64,000 nt of DNA from Ostrinia nubilalis (lineage: Eukaryota; Arthropoda; Insecta; Lepidoptera; Crambidae). This document shows, piece by piece, positions 21,351 to 32,781 of this stretch (its first letter is position 1; every line of letters starts with the position of its first letter). A program made the translations under genes and the position numbers. Where the stretch lies: contig NC_087099.1 in the NCBI RefSeq assembly GCF_963855985.1, positions 12,864,001 to 12,928,000 of the forward strand, given 5' to 3'. The notes below the pieces were generated by a model. The model saw only the letters and a program-made list of their open reading frames with translations, was not told where the DNA came from and did no database searches.

Positions 21351-21468
21351 GAATCTATATTGTGATCCTCACTTATAATTTCGCTCACATTCCAACTTCA
21401 TTCCGCCTGAGGAACAGTGGCTAATTTGTGAATCTATTACTGATGTATGTAGGAACCAACTTAATTAG

Positions 21469-21629
21469 TGACCCTGTTAGGGAATCACAGGTACAACAAG
21501 GTACACCCGCACATACTATCGCGAGCCAAGTCGCGGTGGAACTGTGTCAAGTCCAGGAAAGGCTGCAAGGCGAACTTGATCACAGTCAACGGCAGGATTA
21601 TTCACGTCAGAGATAATCATACTCATTAA
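21469..21629 (+). pseudogene. mod(mdg4): 5'-truncated FLYWCH copy B
   Basis: Second half-exon copy, 52 open codons to TAA, with the first residue changed (T for I) and DNHTH for DHHTH near the end. It has the same cryptic in-phase AG (21467-21468) and the same lack of a pyrimidine tract. Confidence 0.7.
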
Positions 21630-21635
21630 GAATCT

Positions 21636-22234
21636 ATATTGTGATCCTCACTTATATTTGTATTTACAAGTAAGACAGTAACGCCCACATTCCAACTTCG
21701 TTCCGCCTACGAGACAGTCACTGCCACTGTGGCTAAGTTGTGAATCTTTTATTGTAATAATCTATTACTGGTATGTACCTACTTATACGTATATTTTGTA
21801 TTATTCCTGCATTGTATTTTTTGTTTGTTTATAAATCAGTCCAAATATTATTATGGATATCAAATGACTGAACGCGAACTTATTAAGTATTATTAATTTA
21901 ATAAGTTCGTATTGTACCTATAAGTATTATTCACATAAGACTAGACTAGGTTATATTGGTATACAATAAAATTGTATGGATTTTGTCATCAGCATTATTA
22001 TTTACCCGTTTCTTTTAGTATTAAGTCAAAGCAAGCTCGACTTGGCGGGGGCACTGCCTTGCCCCCAGATTGATTTCAAGGGTGCCTTTACCTTTAAAAT
22101 ATGGCTTATTCTATTGGTTTAAAAATATAATATAATACTTTAAGATAATGCTATTGATTTCACGGGTTTCTTAACCCTTAAAATATGGCTTATTCTATTA
22201 TGTTATCATTTTAAAAATATCATATAATTTTCAG
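21636..22234. other. Exon-free stretch
   Basis: Includes a short direct repeat (ttaaaatatggcttattcta at about 22095 and 22177). Otherwise AT-rich and without a recognisable element. Confidence 0.4.
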
Positions 22235-22437
22235 ATGAGCCGGTCTTCACGAAATCTCGGTTTGGAAAACCTGTCATCGAAATCGGAGGGTACCGGTACA
22301 ATATGTACCACCACCACCGAGTCAAAGGACCCAGGGCTACTTGGACCTGCACGAAGGCCAGCAGAGGATGTAGATCCACCTTGGTCACGTACGATAACGT
22401 CATCATTAAGGCCAACAACCAACATAACCATAGCTAA
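22235..22437 (+). CDS. mod(mdg4): FLYWCH alternative terminal exon 20
   Basis: 66 codons after split codon (AT). EPVFTKSRFGKPVIEIGGYR, then YHHHRVKGPRAT with three His in the linker, W36-T-C38, C45, H63-N-H65, Ser, stop. Acceptor: catataattttcag. Confidence 0.91.
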
Positions 22438-22693
22438 ACGGGAAACTGTATCATTTCTATGTGTCTAGAGTAGGATAAAATATGTTAGTATGTTCACACC
22501 GTCCAATAGGGGTGATAAATATTATTTTTAGTTATTATCTTATATTTAGAATTTAATACCTAGATTAATCATGTTTCGAAAATATAAGAATTTTATGTTA
22601 AAAAATAAACATTATTATTATTTATTCTTTCTTTTTCTATTTCTCTATTTTTAATAAATTAAAAGTGCCACAACTTTTCAAAAATGTTTCTAG

Positions 22694-22887
22694 GGCCATT
22701 GTTCACGACCTCGCGATTTGGAAACCCGGTGATCGTCTGGGGGAACCATAGATTCAACCGGTACTGCCGCAGTAGAGGTCCAAAGGCTACCTGGGTGTGC
22801 GTGAAGACCGCTAAAAATTGCAGGGCGACACTGACCACCGTCAATAATGTCATTGTTAGAGCTAATAATTCGCATTCGCATGATTGA
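22694..22887 (+). CDS. mod(mdg4): FLYWCH alternative terminal exon 21
   Basis: 63 codons after split codon (GG). PLFTTSRFGNPVIVWGNHRF, RYCRSRGPKAT, W33-V-C35, C42, H60-S-H62, Asp, TGA. Acceptor: aaaatgtttctag. A RTE-type retroelement tail is joined directly after the stop, and an AATAAA near 23051 follows it. Confidence 0.91.
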
Positions 22888-23045
22888 ACAAGCGACGAGG
22901 TGGACGGATGATCTCATAAAGGTAGCAAGAAGACGATGGATGCAGGCCGCTACCAATCTGCCAATATGGAAATCATTGGGGGAGGCCTATGTACAGTGCA
23001 GCAATGGACGTCCTGTGGCTGGAATGATGATGATGATGACGCACG
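22888..23045 (+). mobile_element. RTE-type LINE 3' tail fragment
   Basis: Translates as RWTDDLIKVARRRWMQAATN and WKSLGEAYV, the same C-terminus as the RTE ORF at 28650-29966, here on the plus strand. It ends in (atg)n. Together with the bits at 34050-34115 and 52826-52880 it shows this RTE family has inserted repeatedly. Confidence 0.8.
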
Positions 23046-23246
23046 GCTGAAAAATAAAGCAGTGTACATCTTTAACTTCATACTATCATCTAACTAGATT
23101 GGTGCCAAATCATGAATAATTTTAAAATCTATTTCAACAATTTGTGTTGAATTGATGAGGATGTGAGGATGCTGTGTGTGAGAATAAAAGTTTTTTTTAT
23201 CTCGACGTAAAATGTGTTTTATTTTATTACTACCTTTGCCCGCGGC

Positions 23247-23395
23247 TTCACCCGCGTGAAATTTAGTTTGTCACATATCGTCATAAATTATAGCCTATAT
23301 GTTATTCTGGGTTATAAACAATAATACTGTAAAGTTTCATCAAAATACGTTCAGTAGTTTTTGCGTGAAAGAGTAACAAACATCCACACAAACTT
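23247..23395. repeat. Dispersed repeat, copy 2
   Basis: Same family as 11384-11580 (ataaattatagcctatatgt, gcgtgaaagagtaacaaaca). It ends about 20 bp before the next FLYWCH acceptor, so part of that exon's pyrimidine tract may come from the repeat end. Confidence 0.65.
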
Positions 23396-23413
23396 TAACT
23401 TTACTGCTTACAG

Positions 23414-23607
23414 AGCCAATATTTTCGACCTCAAAGTTCGGTAAGCCGGTGATTCTGTTGGGCAAACATCGGTTCAACCAGTACTGCCGCAGCAAGTACC
23501 CCAAAGGGCTGTGGACCTGCGTGAAGGCCACCTTTGGGTGCAGAGCAACCTTGACAACTTTCGAGAACGTCATCATTAAGATGAAGAACGATCATACGCA
23601 TGACTAG
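23414..23607 (+). CDS. mod(mdg4): FLYWCH alternative terminal exon 22
   Basis: 63 codons after split codon (AG). PIFSTSKFGKPVILLGKHRF, QYCRSKYPKGL, W33-T-C35, C42, H60-T-H62, Asp, TAG. It is close to exon 21 in length and linker, suggesting tandem origin. Acceptor: aactttactgcttacag. Confidence 0.91.
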
Positions 23608-25012
23608 ATTTAAGACATATTTATGTAATTTATTATTATACATTTTATGCTGCAGATGATTTTTAATTTAAATCTAAATAGAAATTAATCTTTTCATACA
23701 AATTGTCTTTAGTCATTAGCCACTTAGTAAGGAACGTCAATTCTTTTTTGAGAATTTGGATTTTGTTCCTGTAAGAAAGTTGTTGCATTTGCATCTTTTT
23801 GTTTGATCCATACGTATTTTAATACAAAACAATTAACAACTTTTTATAAACCCACAAGCCACATTCTTTAATTATTTCAAATATTGTGAAGAAACGTATC
23901 TAATCTGACACTGATTTTATTTTTTAATTAATTCATATTATTAAATTTATTATTATTAGATTCTAATTTAGTAAAATTTGCATGCCTATCCCGGATAAAA
24001 CATGTTGGACTTGACATTTTCTATCGACCATTTTGTTACCATGTTTCTGAGCAAATAAATGATTTATTATTTATTATTAGAAATACATAATACAAGCACC
24101 AAAAGAGCGAATCATCTGTCTCTTGGCTGGTAGCCTCAACATGGTCTCGGTCAATATAGCGCGCAATCCGCAATCGTCATCGTATGTTGGTTCCCGCTGA
24201 AAACCAGCTTCTCGACATGGCGCTTTTTATGTCGCGAATATAGCTGAGCGGACGCCACTTCAGCATAGCTAGTTTAATGTTATAAGTATGTAGGTATGTA
24301 CTGTATTTTTATTAAGTCAAGTCAAAAAGTCAAAATTTCTTTATTTGTTTGGACTAATAAATAGTTCTTACAAATCGTCATTTTGCTCTTAAGGAGCCTC
24401 TACATGTCTCATAATCTTTTTACCCTACCAGCGCTTCGAGACCAACATTTGGCAAGTGCTGAGAAGAAGCGCCGCAACAAACTCAGTTACCACTGTCTGC
24501 CGGTTAATATAAATAAATAGAAATAGTAGTAGTAGGTACATTCGATTCAGGAGCAGTTCACTGAATTTACCATGCATTCTTGTATGGTGTATCTTATAAG
24601 AATGGGTATACAAGATTGCGTGGTATATTAAACAAGGTAGTGACGTGCTAATATCTAGACTTACATATTAAGATACTAGTAGAAATGACTCGCATACATA
24701 AATTTGAATAACTTGGATTGACCAGTCCCCGAAAGCAGCGCCTGTTCACAGACATGACGAGTGAACCAGCCATCGCTTCACTCGACCATATTAGAGGGAA
24801 TGTAACGACCCGCCTCACTACGCCACCACCCCAGAGACATTTTAGTGAGAATGACAATTCCAAGTTATCTCTTTAAAAAAAAACTAATAATAAAGCTAAG
24901 TAACAGTCCAGATTGAGAAGCATGACACTATAACATTTGAGAAATTATTATTAGTTTATACATTACTTTTCATTTTAATTCTTTTTAGTGCGAGCATGAG
25001 AGGACCATAATC
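23608..25012. other. Exon-free stretch with a repeat tail
   Basis: AT-rich. 24316-24500 carries the tail family seen at 10190 (aagtgctgagaagaagcg). No exon-like acceptor plus frame was found before the LINE. Confidence 0.45.
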
Positions 25013-27889
25013 CTACTCCCAGGATGACTTATCATTAAGAAAATCTCGAGTTGTATAATAGGCTTTTTTAAGCATGTGATCTTTAACTATATCTTTAAAT
25101 TTATTATACGGTAGCTCTTTATATTTATCAGGGACTTTGTTATAAAAATGGATACCTTGTCCCATAAAAGTAGCAAACACTTTATTAAGTCTAAAAGCGG
25201 GTATAGCCAATTTATTTTTATTTCTAGTGTTAATTTGGTGAATATCACTTTTCTTTTTGAATTCAGTAATATTTTTTTGAATAAATAGAATACAGTTTAA
25301 GATGTATTGTGAAGCGGCCGTGAGAATGCCAATTTCTTTAAACAATTCTCTAAGGGATGCTCTTGCTTTCATTTTATACAAGTATCTTATCGCACGTTTT
25401 TGCAAAATAAATATTGTTTCAAAATCTGCAGCTTTGCCCCACAGCATGATTCCATATGACATTAGGCTATGAAAGTAGCTAAAGTAGACTAAGCGAGCTG
25501 TTGAAACATCGGTTAATGACCGTATCTTTTTTATTGCAAAAGCCGCTGAGCTGAGCTTTCCCGCCAGAGTTTCTATATGGGGGCCCCACTGGAGTTTTGA
25601 ATCCAGGGTAATTCCCAGAAATACAGTAGAGTCTACCAGATCGATTGCATTATTATTAAGTTCTATTTGTGTACTAACTGTTTTTACGTTAGGCAAAGAG
25701 AATTTTATACATTTTGTTTTCTTTGCATTGAGTTGTAAATTATTTGTAGTGAACCAACTTAAAACTCTTGTTAGTGCATTATTTACATCGTCAAAGTTAT
25801 TTTTACTTCTATCGATATTAAAAATCAAAGATGTGTCATCAGCAAATAACACGATTTCGCAAGAGTCCTTAACAAAATATGGTAGATCATTAATGTATAT
25901 AAGAAACAAGAATGGACCCAGAATGGACCCCTGCGGAACTCCCATTTTCACAGGTGACCCAGAAGACAAAACACCATTTATGTCAACTTTTTGAACTCTA
26001 AAGTTTAAATAGGATTGTATTAAATCCAAAGCCGAGTCCTTTACCCCATAATAGTGCAGTTTGCGAATTAGCGTTTGATGTTCTACGCAGTCAAAAGCTT
26101 TTGAGAGATCACAGAAGACCCCTAGTGCATTTTGAGAATTCTCCCAAGCCTCGAAGATATGTTTAAGTAGTGCAACCCCTGCATCGGTGGTGGAACGACC
26201 CTTGGTGAAACCATATTGTTCACTATGAAATAGTTTATTAGAGCCAAAGTGAATCATAAGTTGCTCCTGTATGATTTTTTCAAAAATCTTGCTCAGAGCG
26301 GGCAAGATAGAAATGGGTCTATAATTGCCAGGGTCGGTTTTGCTACCAGACTTAAATAATGGCATTAGTCTACTATGTTTCATGAGGTCGGGGAAGATTC
26401 CCTTCTCTATGCAATTATTGAATATTATCGCTAACTGTGGGGAAATTATATCAATAATGTGTTTGACTATCTTGACAGAGATGCCCCAGATATCAGTTGT
26501 ACTCTTTACGTTTAAAAGATTAAAAGTTTTAGTGATATCTAATGGAGTAATATGTTTAAAAGAGAAGTGCGAGTCACAGGGTGTCACGTGGGTTTTCAAT
26601 ATTTCTTCGGCCTCGGAGGGAGATGACTTTAAGTTGGCAGTTGTTGCTGAAGCTATATTCCCAAAAAAATTGTCAAAAGCTTCCGCTACATCTTTATCTG
26701 CAGATATCAAATTATCGTGAACTTTGAGAGAAAAGTCATTATCTCTTGGTTTTAGTTTACCAGTCTCTCGGTTGATAACATTCCAAGTTTCTTTTATTTT
26801 ATTACTGGCGTTCCCTATCTTGTCCCGAATATAAAAAGACTTAGCCATGAAGCAAACTTTCTTAAAAATTTTTGAATACTTTTTTACATGCTCAAGAAAA
26901 GATATACTATTATTATACTTTTTCATGCCATAAAGTTCATATAACGTATTTCGACTTTTGTATATTCCCTTAGTAGCCCAGTCACTAAACTTTGATTTGG
27001 TATTTAGTTTTAATGGCTTTACCGTAAAAACTTTGTCATGTTCGGTTTTAATACATTCGAAAAGGTTATTGTAAAGATCATCTGGGTCTCCCTGAACATA
27101 CGGGACTAAATGCAATTTATTTTCAAGATTATTTTTAAAACGTTCTAGACGACTAATGGTTACAGGTCTACATACGGCATTTTTTTTACTTTTATTATTC
27201 AAATTATTACAAATAAATTCTACTTTAATACCACAGTGATCTGACGTAAGATTGTGTATGACAGCTTTATTGTCAGGGACACAGCTAGAGAAAATATTAT
27301 CTAGACAAGTAGCTGTGGTTTCCGTAATTCTAGTTGCTTCCTTAAATTGACTAAACAAGTTAAATGACTGAAAAAGGGAAAGTAGTCTTACAGAATATGA
27401 TGATGAGCTATCTAGTAAATTGACGTTAAAATCTCCACAAACTAAGACCTTTTTGTTGCTGTTACAAGTTTTATTAAGAGCATCCTCAATAGCCGCTTCA
27501 AAAATACCAAAGTCCCCAGAAGGGGGTCTATACACACATACAATGATGTAACTCTCAAGCTCGACACAGGAAATTTCGACAACACGCTCAACTGATAGCC
27601 CTACTACATCTTTGCGTTCTTTATATTTAATATTATTATTCACAAATATTAAGGAGCCTCCGTGAATGGCAGACTTCCTGAAAAACGCGCTACTTAACTG
27701 ATAATTATCTATATGAAAAGAGCTTTCATATTTCTTTAGCCAGTGTTCAGTAATACATATTACATTAATATCAAAACTTTTTAAGAATAGCTCTATTTCT
27801 AAGACTTTGCTGGCCAAGCCTTGAATATTTTGATGAACAATCTTGAATGTTCCGGGCTTGGCCTTTGTCGAGTGCCTCAGTTTAAACAC
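25013..27889 (-). mobile_element. CR1/Jockey-group LINE with intact endonuclease-RT ORF
   Basis: One uninterrupted frame of 958 residues. Residues 15-230 form an APE-type endonuclease (HQNIQGL, TEHWL, YRPPSG, CGDFNVNLL, SDHCG). Residues about 510-760 form the reverse transcriptase (YRPISILPALSKIFE, FCDLSKAFDCV, GVPQGSILGP, FADDTSLIF as catalytic box). A C-terminal thumb/connection region follows. I see no ORF1 upstream on the minus strand and no clear 3' tail, so the copy may be 5'-truncated. The intact frame indicates recent insertion. It lies antisense between two FLYWCH exons. Confidence 0.9.
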
Positions 27890-28117
27890 TAGTAGTAGGT
27901 ACAGTCATAATATTGTTACTATTTACATACTGAGATATCAAATTATTAGTACCCTCACTATGATCAGTTTTATGAATATAATTACATTTAATATTGTATG
28001 CAAACAATGAGGCTAATTATTTATTTTTCTATGCTGAATAAAGTATTCTTATTGTTAATTGTTTCGTCAATATAACATTTTTACATAAGTCAGGTTAATC
28101 ATAAAGTTATTCTTTAG

Positions 28118-28305
28118 TTCCAGTATTCAGCACTTCGATGTACGGTAATCCGGTGATCATACTGGGAGAATACCGGTTCAACTGCAAGAGGATTACAGGC
28201 TCGAAGTGGACTTGGGTTTGCGCCAGGTACCCTCGGTGTAGAGCGTCCTTTATCACCATCGATGATGTGATAACGGTGACCACTCAGACCCATACAAGAC
28301 ATTAA
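28118..28305 (+). CDS. mod(mdg4): FLYWCH alternative terminal exon 23, unusual His pair
   Basis: 61 codons from the upstream AG (28116-28117, split codon TT); a second AG six bases on (28122-28123) also keeps phase. PVFSTSMYGNPVIILGEYRF, W32-V-C34, short loop to C40 (YPRC). The end reads THTRH: the expected H-x-H is H58-T-R, with the next His at 61. Spacing of the ligands is therefore altered, or Arg has replaced the second His. Confidence 0.85.
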
Positions 28306-28641
28306 GGTGACAGTAAATAAGATGACAAAAACCCAAGAATTTGCGCATTGGGCTATTGATTCAAGATTCCTATCGACCGCGGGATTAATTTTTTTCGTCT
28401 TTTACTAGTTCTGTAAACCCCACATTAACCCTTAATAAAGCCCACATCAATTTGAACTCTGTGATGCTGTGAAAATACGGTTGAAAACCAATGAATAAAG
28501 AGCCTGGTTAAGAGTAAATAATTTTCTTCTAGTTCTCTTACTTTCTATTCTTCTTTCTTTTGTATAAATAAAACATTAACTCTAAATTTATATGAATTTT
28601 AATACTTTTATCCAGGTTGTCCAAATCCAGGAAGTTTTATT

Positions 28642-30025
28642 CGTTCGTTTCAGCCGAAAGACGTCCACTGCTGGACAAAGGCCTCCCCCAAGGATTTCCA
28701 CAAAGACCGGTCCTGCGCCGCTTGCATCCAGGTACTTCCCGCGACCTTTACCAGATCGTCGGTCCACCTAGTGGGAGGCCTGCCCACGCTACGTCTTCCA
28801 GCTCGTGGTCGCCACTCAAGAACTTTCCTGCCCCAGCGGCCATCAGCTCTTCGAGCTATGTGCCCCGCCCACTGCCACTTGATTTTAGCGATTCTGCGGG
28901 CTATGTCAGTCACTCTGGTTCTCCTACGGATCTCCTCATTTCTGATTCGATCACGCAGGGAAACTCCGAGCATAGCACGCTCCATCGCTCTTTGGGTGAC
29001 CTTGAGCCTTCTTATGAGGCCCATAGTAAGCGACCACGTCTCAGAGCCATACACCATCACTGGCAACACACACTGGTCAAATACTTTTGTCTTGAGACAC
29101 TGCGGTATTTCGGACGTGAGAATTTCGCGAAGCTTCCCGAACGCTGCCCAGCCGAGTTGGATTCGACGATTAACCTCTTTCTCGAAGTTGGACCTACCTA
29201 ACTGGACTGTTTGTCCCAGGTATACATAATTGTCAACAAGTTCGAGTGTAGTGTCTCCAACCTTCAGAGGAGTGGGTACAACACGGGCATTTGACATAAT
29301 TTTTGTCTTGTCCATGTTCATTTTAAGACCCACTTGTTGAGAGGCTCTACTGAGGCCATCGAGCATTGTGTTTAGGTCCTCCACGGTCTCAGCCATGACT
29401 ACGATATCGTCCGCGAAACGAAGGTGTGTGATATACTCGCCGTTGATATTTATGCCGAATCCGCTCCAGTCCAGAAGCTTGAAAACATCTTCCAGGGCGG
29501 TGGTGAACAGTTTCGGAGATATGACATCTCCCTGTCTCACCCCTCGCTGCAACTGGATAGGTTTCGAGTTCTGATCCTGGAGGCGGACCGACATTGTGGC
29601 GTTTTCGTACAAGCCCTTCAGCGCTTCGATGTATCTATAGTCAATTTGGCACCGTTGGAGAGACTGTAGCACTGCCCAGGTCTCGATCGAGTCGAAGGCT
29701 TTTTCATAGTCCACAAACGCCAGACAAAGTGGCTGATTATACTCCTCGGTCTTCTGTATAATCTGCCGTAGCGTATGTATGTGGTCTATGGTACTAAAGC
29801 CTTTTCGGAAACCGGCTTGTTCGGGAGGCTGGAAGTCGTCGAGCCTGCGTGCGAGACGATTCGTGATGACTCTCGAAAACAGCTTGTAGACATGGCTCAG
29901 AAGTGAGATGGGTCTATAATTTTTCAACAAGGTTTTGTCGCCTTTTTTTAAAAAAAGTATCACCACACTTCTGTGCCATGCCGTAGGCGTTTTTCCCTCA
30001 AGTATGACGGAATCGAACAGCCTCA
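28642..30025 (-). mobile_element. 5'-truncated RTE LINE with 11-bp target duplication
   Basis: The minus-strand ORF (28650-29966 and open further to the right edge) encodes an RT from its palm onward: YRPISLLSHVYKLFSRV, AFVDYEKAFDSIE, GVRQGDVISPKLF, LRFADDIVVMAE as catalytic box, then the RTE-type C-terminus (GSETWSLT, WAGHIARR, RWTDDLVKVAG). Endonuclease and N-terminal RT are missing. Flanks gaagttttatt occur at 28631-28641 and 30026-30036. The tandem duplicate at 30548-31117 has the empty site. Confidence 0.9.
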
Positions 30026-30120
30026 GAAGTTTTATTATTATTTCTTTATTATTTTTATACTTTTATATTTCTGCTATACTTATTGACGCAAGTAAATCTC
30101 ATGTTTTATATCTGTTCCAG

Positions 30121-30317
30121 AACCAATTTTTACAATTTCGCGGTTTAACAAGCCAGTCATGATTCACGGCAGGCACCGGTACAACCAATGCAGGCCGAGC
30201 AAAGGGCCGAAGGTCAGGTGGGTGTGTGCCAAGTATCCGAGGTGTAAGACCACCGTGACCACCATCGACAACGACATCATCAAAGTTTCTCAGAAACACA
30301 CACATTATTACAGTTGA
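30121..30317 (+). CDS. mod(mdg4): FLYWCH alternative terminal exon 24
   Basis: 64 codons after split codon (AA). PIFTISRFNKPVMIHGRHRY with Asn for the usual Gly before K-P, W33-V-C35, YPRC41, H59-T-H61 and a YYS tail. Acceptor tctgttccag. Its duplicate 613 bp on is one codon shorter in the linker. Confidence 0.91.
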
Positions 30318-30733
30318 ATTGCAAATAGAAATTGTATTGAAAAAGATAATATGAATTGATTAAACCCATGATATTTGACCATTGTTTTAATGAAGAGATC
30401 CAAATAGAATTCGAGTATTCGATAGTTTTGTAACGTATTGAGTAAAAAATCCCCAGTTTAATTCGTATTTTTATTATTTATACCTACTTTACCATTCTTA
30501 TGTAAACTCATGCCAAAACTAAGCCTGCACCATCTTAAATTAAAAAGAAACGTTCTATTCTTCTTTCTTTTGTATAAATAAAACATTAACTCTACATTTA
30601 TATGAATTTTAATACTTTTATCTAGTTTGTCCAAATCCACGAAGTTTATTATTATTTCTTTATACTTTTTTATTTCTGCTATATTGACGAAAAGTAAATG
30701 TCAAATAAATCTCATGTTTTATATCTGTTCCAG

Positions 30734-30924
30734 TACCAATTTTTACAATTTCGCGGTTTAACAAGCCAGTCATGATTCACGGCAGGCACCGGTACAACCG
30801 CAAGCCCAGCAAAGGGGCGAAGGCCAGGTGGGTGTGTGCCAAGTACCCGAGGTGTAAGACCACCGTGACCACCATAGACAACGACATCATCAAAATTTCT
30901 CAGAAACATACACATTACAAGTGA
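30734..30924 (+). CDS. mod(mdg4): FLYWCH alternative terminal exon 25 (duplicate of 24)
   Basis: 62 codons after split codon (TA). Same opening; linker YNRKPSKGAKAR against YNQCRPSKGPKVR, W32-V-C34, C40, H58-T-H60, tail YK. The split codon changed AA to TA (Glu to Val if the donor base is G). Both copies keep full frames, so both may be functional. Confidence 0.91.
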
Positions 30925-31117
30925 ATTGCAAATAGAAATTGTATTGAAAAAGATAATATGAATTGATTAAACCCATAATATTTGACCATTGTTTTAATGA
31001 AGAGATCCAAATAGAATTCGAGTATTCGATAGTTTTGTATCGTATAGAGTAAAAAATCCCCAGTTTAATTTGTATTTTTATTATTTATACCTACTTTACC
31101 ATTCTTATGTAAACTCA

Positions 31118-31243
31118 TGCCAAAACTAAGCCTGCACCATCTTAAATTTAATTTAAGAAACGTCAAACTGTCAAATTCCATTTAAAAACACCGGTTATGT
31201 TTATTGTCACGGTCAAAATAAGGTGCATGGAACTCGGCCTTAG
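31118..31243. mobile_element. MITE (ctgcaccat...), diverged copy
   Basis: Related to 20047-20172: aagcctgcaccatctta at left, aaggtgcatggaactcggcctta at right, acaccggtta inside. A fragment of the same end lies at 30520-30540 in the other duplication arm. Confidence 0.65.
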
Positions 31244-31336
31244 ATTCTGTAAGCAATATTCTCAAATAGTCAAATTATTTAAGTTCATTGTGAATGTTTT
31301 TCTTTTAAATTAAAAATGTCATGTTTTGTTGCACAG

Positions 31337-31704
31337 AAAAAAGGATGAAACGAAAGAGAAAACAGACAAAAGAAGAAAGATTAGAAAAGAAAAGGATAGC
31401 TGCAAAACTACGGTATGAGAAAATGAAGAGCGACCCTCAAAGATTAGCGGCTGAAAAAGAGAGAAACAAACTACATTATCAAAAAAAGAGAGAATCTGGC
31501 AGAAGAAAACTAGTATCTGAAATGTCGGCTAAAGAAAAAAGGCAAGCTCGTAAAAAATGGAAGGAATACTCAGAGAGATTCCGATACAAAATACAAAGAG
31601 AAAAAGTTAATACTAATATAATAAATCAATTTATAATAGAAAATGTCTCATCTTGTGTCAAAGATGAACCTGCGAGTCCTGAGTTTCATAATTGTGAACA
31701 TTGA
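31337..31704 (+). CDS. mod(mdg4): Non-FLYWCH basic alternative terminal exon
   Basis: 121 codons after split codon (AA) behind acceptor tgttttgttgcacag. It has no Cys/His finger. It is very Lys/Arg-rich and predicted helical: KEERLEKKRIAAKLRYEKMK, DPQRLAAEKERNKLHYQKKR, ESGRRKLVSEMSAKEKRQAR, KKWKEYSERFRYK. A short acidic tail ends SPEFHNCEH. I recall similar basic modules (K-x-R-Y ... D-P ... E-x-R-x-x-Y-x-K-K ... M-x-x-x-E-x-R) in uncharacterised animal proteins but cannot name a family. Membership in the array rests on phase and position between FLYWCH exons. It could instead be a stand-alone gene, as an ATG lies at 31345. Confidence 0.65.
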
Positions 31705-32319
31705 ACGGGTTTAGGAAAAATTCTGGAGATAAATATTCTTCAACTAGGTACTAACGCCTAATATAAGGTTAATATCAGCACGAAAGCGAAAAAGAGTTTA
31801 TTGTGATTTTGAAACTATAGCGAAACAAAAATACAAAAATGCCAGAGATTGAAAAAACTTGAGCTACTTAACATCCAAGAATTAGTTACGTCTTACAAAT
31901 TAATTTTAAGTTGCAAATAACGTCTTAAGACATTTATTTCTGAAAAATAGAAAATACATTACTTAAATTGAGAAACACTGGTTATGTGATAAATAAACAT
32001 TGATTTCGGTAAAATTTTGTCGTTTTCCTTAGTTTCCTGGTGACCAGTTTCTTGTGCCTTGATTTCCTTTGAATGGTCATAAATCAAAAACTATTGTATA
32101 TTTTGATTGTTTCGCTTAGACTTAAAGGACGTGTTATACTCTTATGTATAGGCTAAATTTCTCAAATAGAATTTAAAAAAAATATCAAACCGAAACCAGA
32201 CTCAGATCAGTCCTTACTTTAAAATAACTATGTGTAATGTGGCATTTACATTAGAGTCGTGTTATATTTAATTATATCGATTCAAATCGGCTTTATCTTC
32301 AGAGCTTCTGTGTTTCTAG
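31705..32319. other. Exon-free stretch
   Basis: AT-rich, likely 3' UTR of the basic exon and then intergenic. No repeat recognised. Confidence 0.4.
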
Positions 32320-32519
32320 GACCAGTGATGTACAGTACCTCGCGATTCGGCAAGCCTGTGATAGTGATGGGACGATATCGATACAATCGCCACTGTCGTA
32401 ACAGAAGTAAAACGTCCACGGCTTTTTGGACTTGCGTCAGGTCGCCGAGGTGTAAAGCAACGTTGACTACTCTAGATGACATAATTATCAGGACCAAGAA
32501 CGAGCATTGTCACGATTAG
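32320..32519 (+). CDS. mod(mdg4): FLYWCH alternative terminal exon 26
   Basis: 65 codons after split codon (GA). PVMYSTSRFGKPVIVMGRYR, long linker (HCRNRSKTSTAF), W36-T-C38, SPRC44, H62-C-H64, Asp. Acceptor: cttctgtgtttctag. The P-R-C-K-A-T-L-T-T core groups it with the exons at 33720, 34686 and 36580. Confidence 0.91.
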
Positions 32520-32781
32520 TTTTTGAAGCCAAAGATCTGAAGAATTTTAAATCTCTATTATTATTATCTGTATTAAGGTACTTTCAGTGTAAAGCTCGAT
32601 TCACACATATCAGTGAAGCCACAGTTCCGTCACAGTGTCCGCTCAGTTCAGTATCAGTGCTACAGTGTGGTCTATTCCACTTTGATCACCTGGGTCATCA
32701 AAGCCCAGCTGTAATAATATGTAATTTACCTATGTTCCACGAATAAACGAATTTTGATTTTTGATTTTATCCTTCAACTAG

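Larger units (their letters stand above)
20912..21635. repeat. 279-bp tandem repeat containing half an exon
   Basis: The unit starts inside the FLYWCH domain (gatcctg at 20912, 21191, with gaccctg at 21470) and includes the rest of the exon, its stop and about 100 bp of 3' flank. Each step is 279 bp. The copies are nearly identical, so the duplication is young. Confidence 0.93.
28553..31117. repeat. Tandem duplication with a LINE inserted in the first arm
   Basis: 28553-28641 plus 30026-30520 matches 30548-31117 almost base for base (cattaactcta, aatttatatgaattttaat, then a FLYWCH exon and attcgagtattcgatagttt). The first arm is interrupted by an RTE LINE; the second is the uninterrupted reference. 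Confidence 0.88.

Noticed and set aside
21149..21616. Plus-strand frames with repeated QVQQGTPAHTIASQ
   Set aside because: Out-of-frame reading of the half-exon tandem copies; the FLYWCH frame is the conserved one.
28617..29201. Plus-strand 194-residue open frame
   Set aside because: It is the antisense shadow of the RTE reverse-transcriptase frame.
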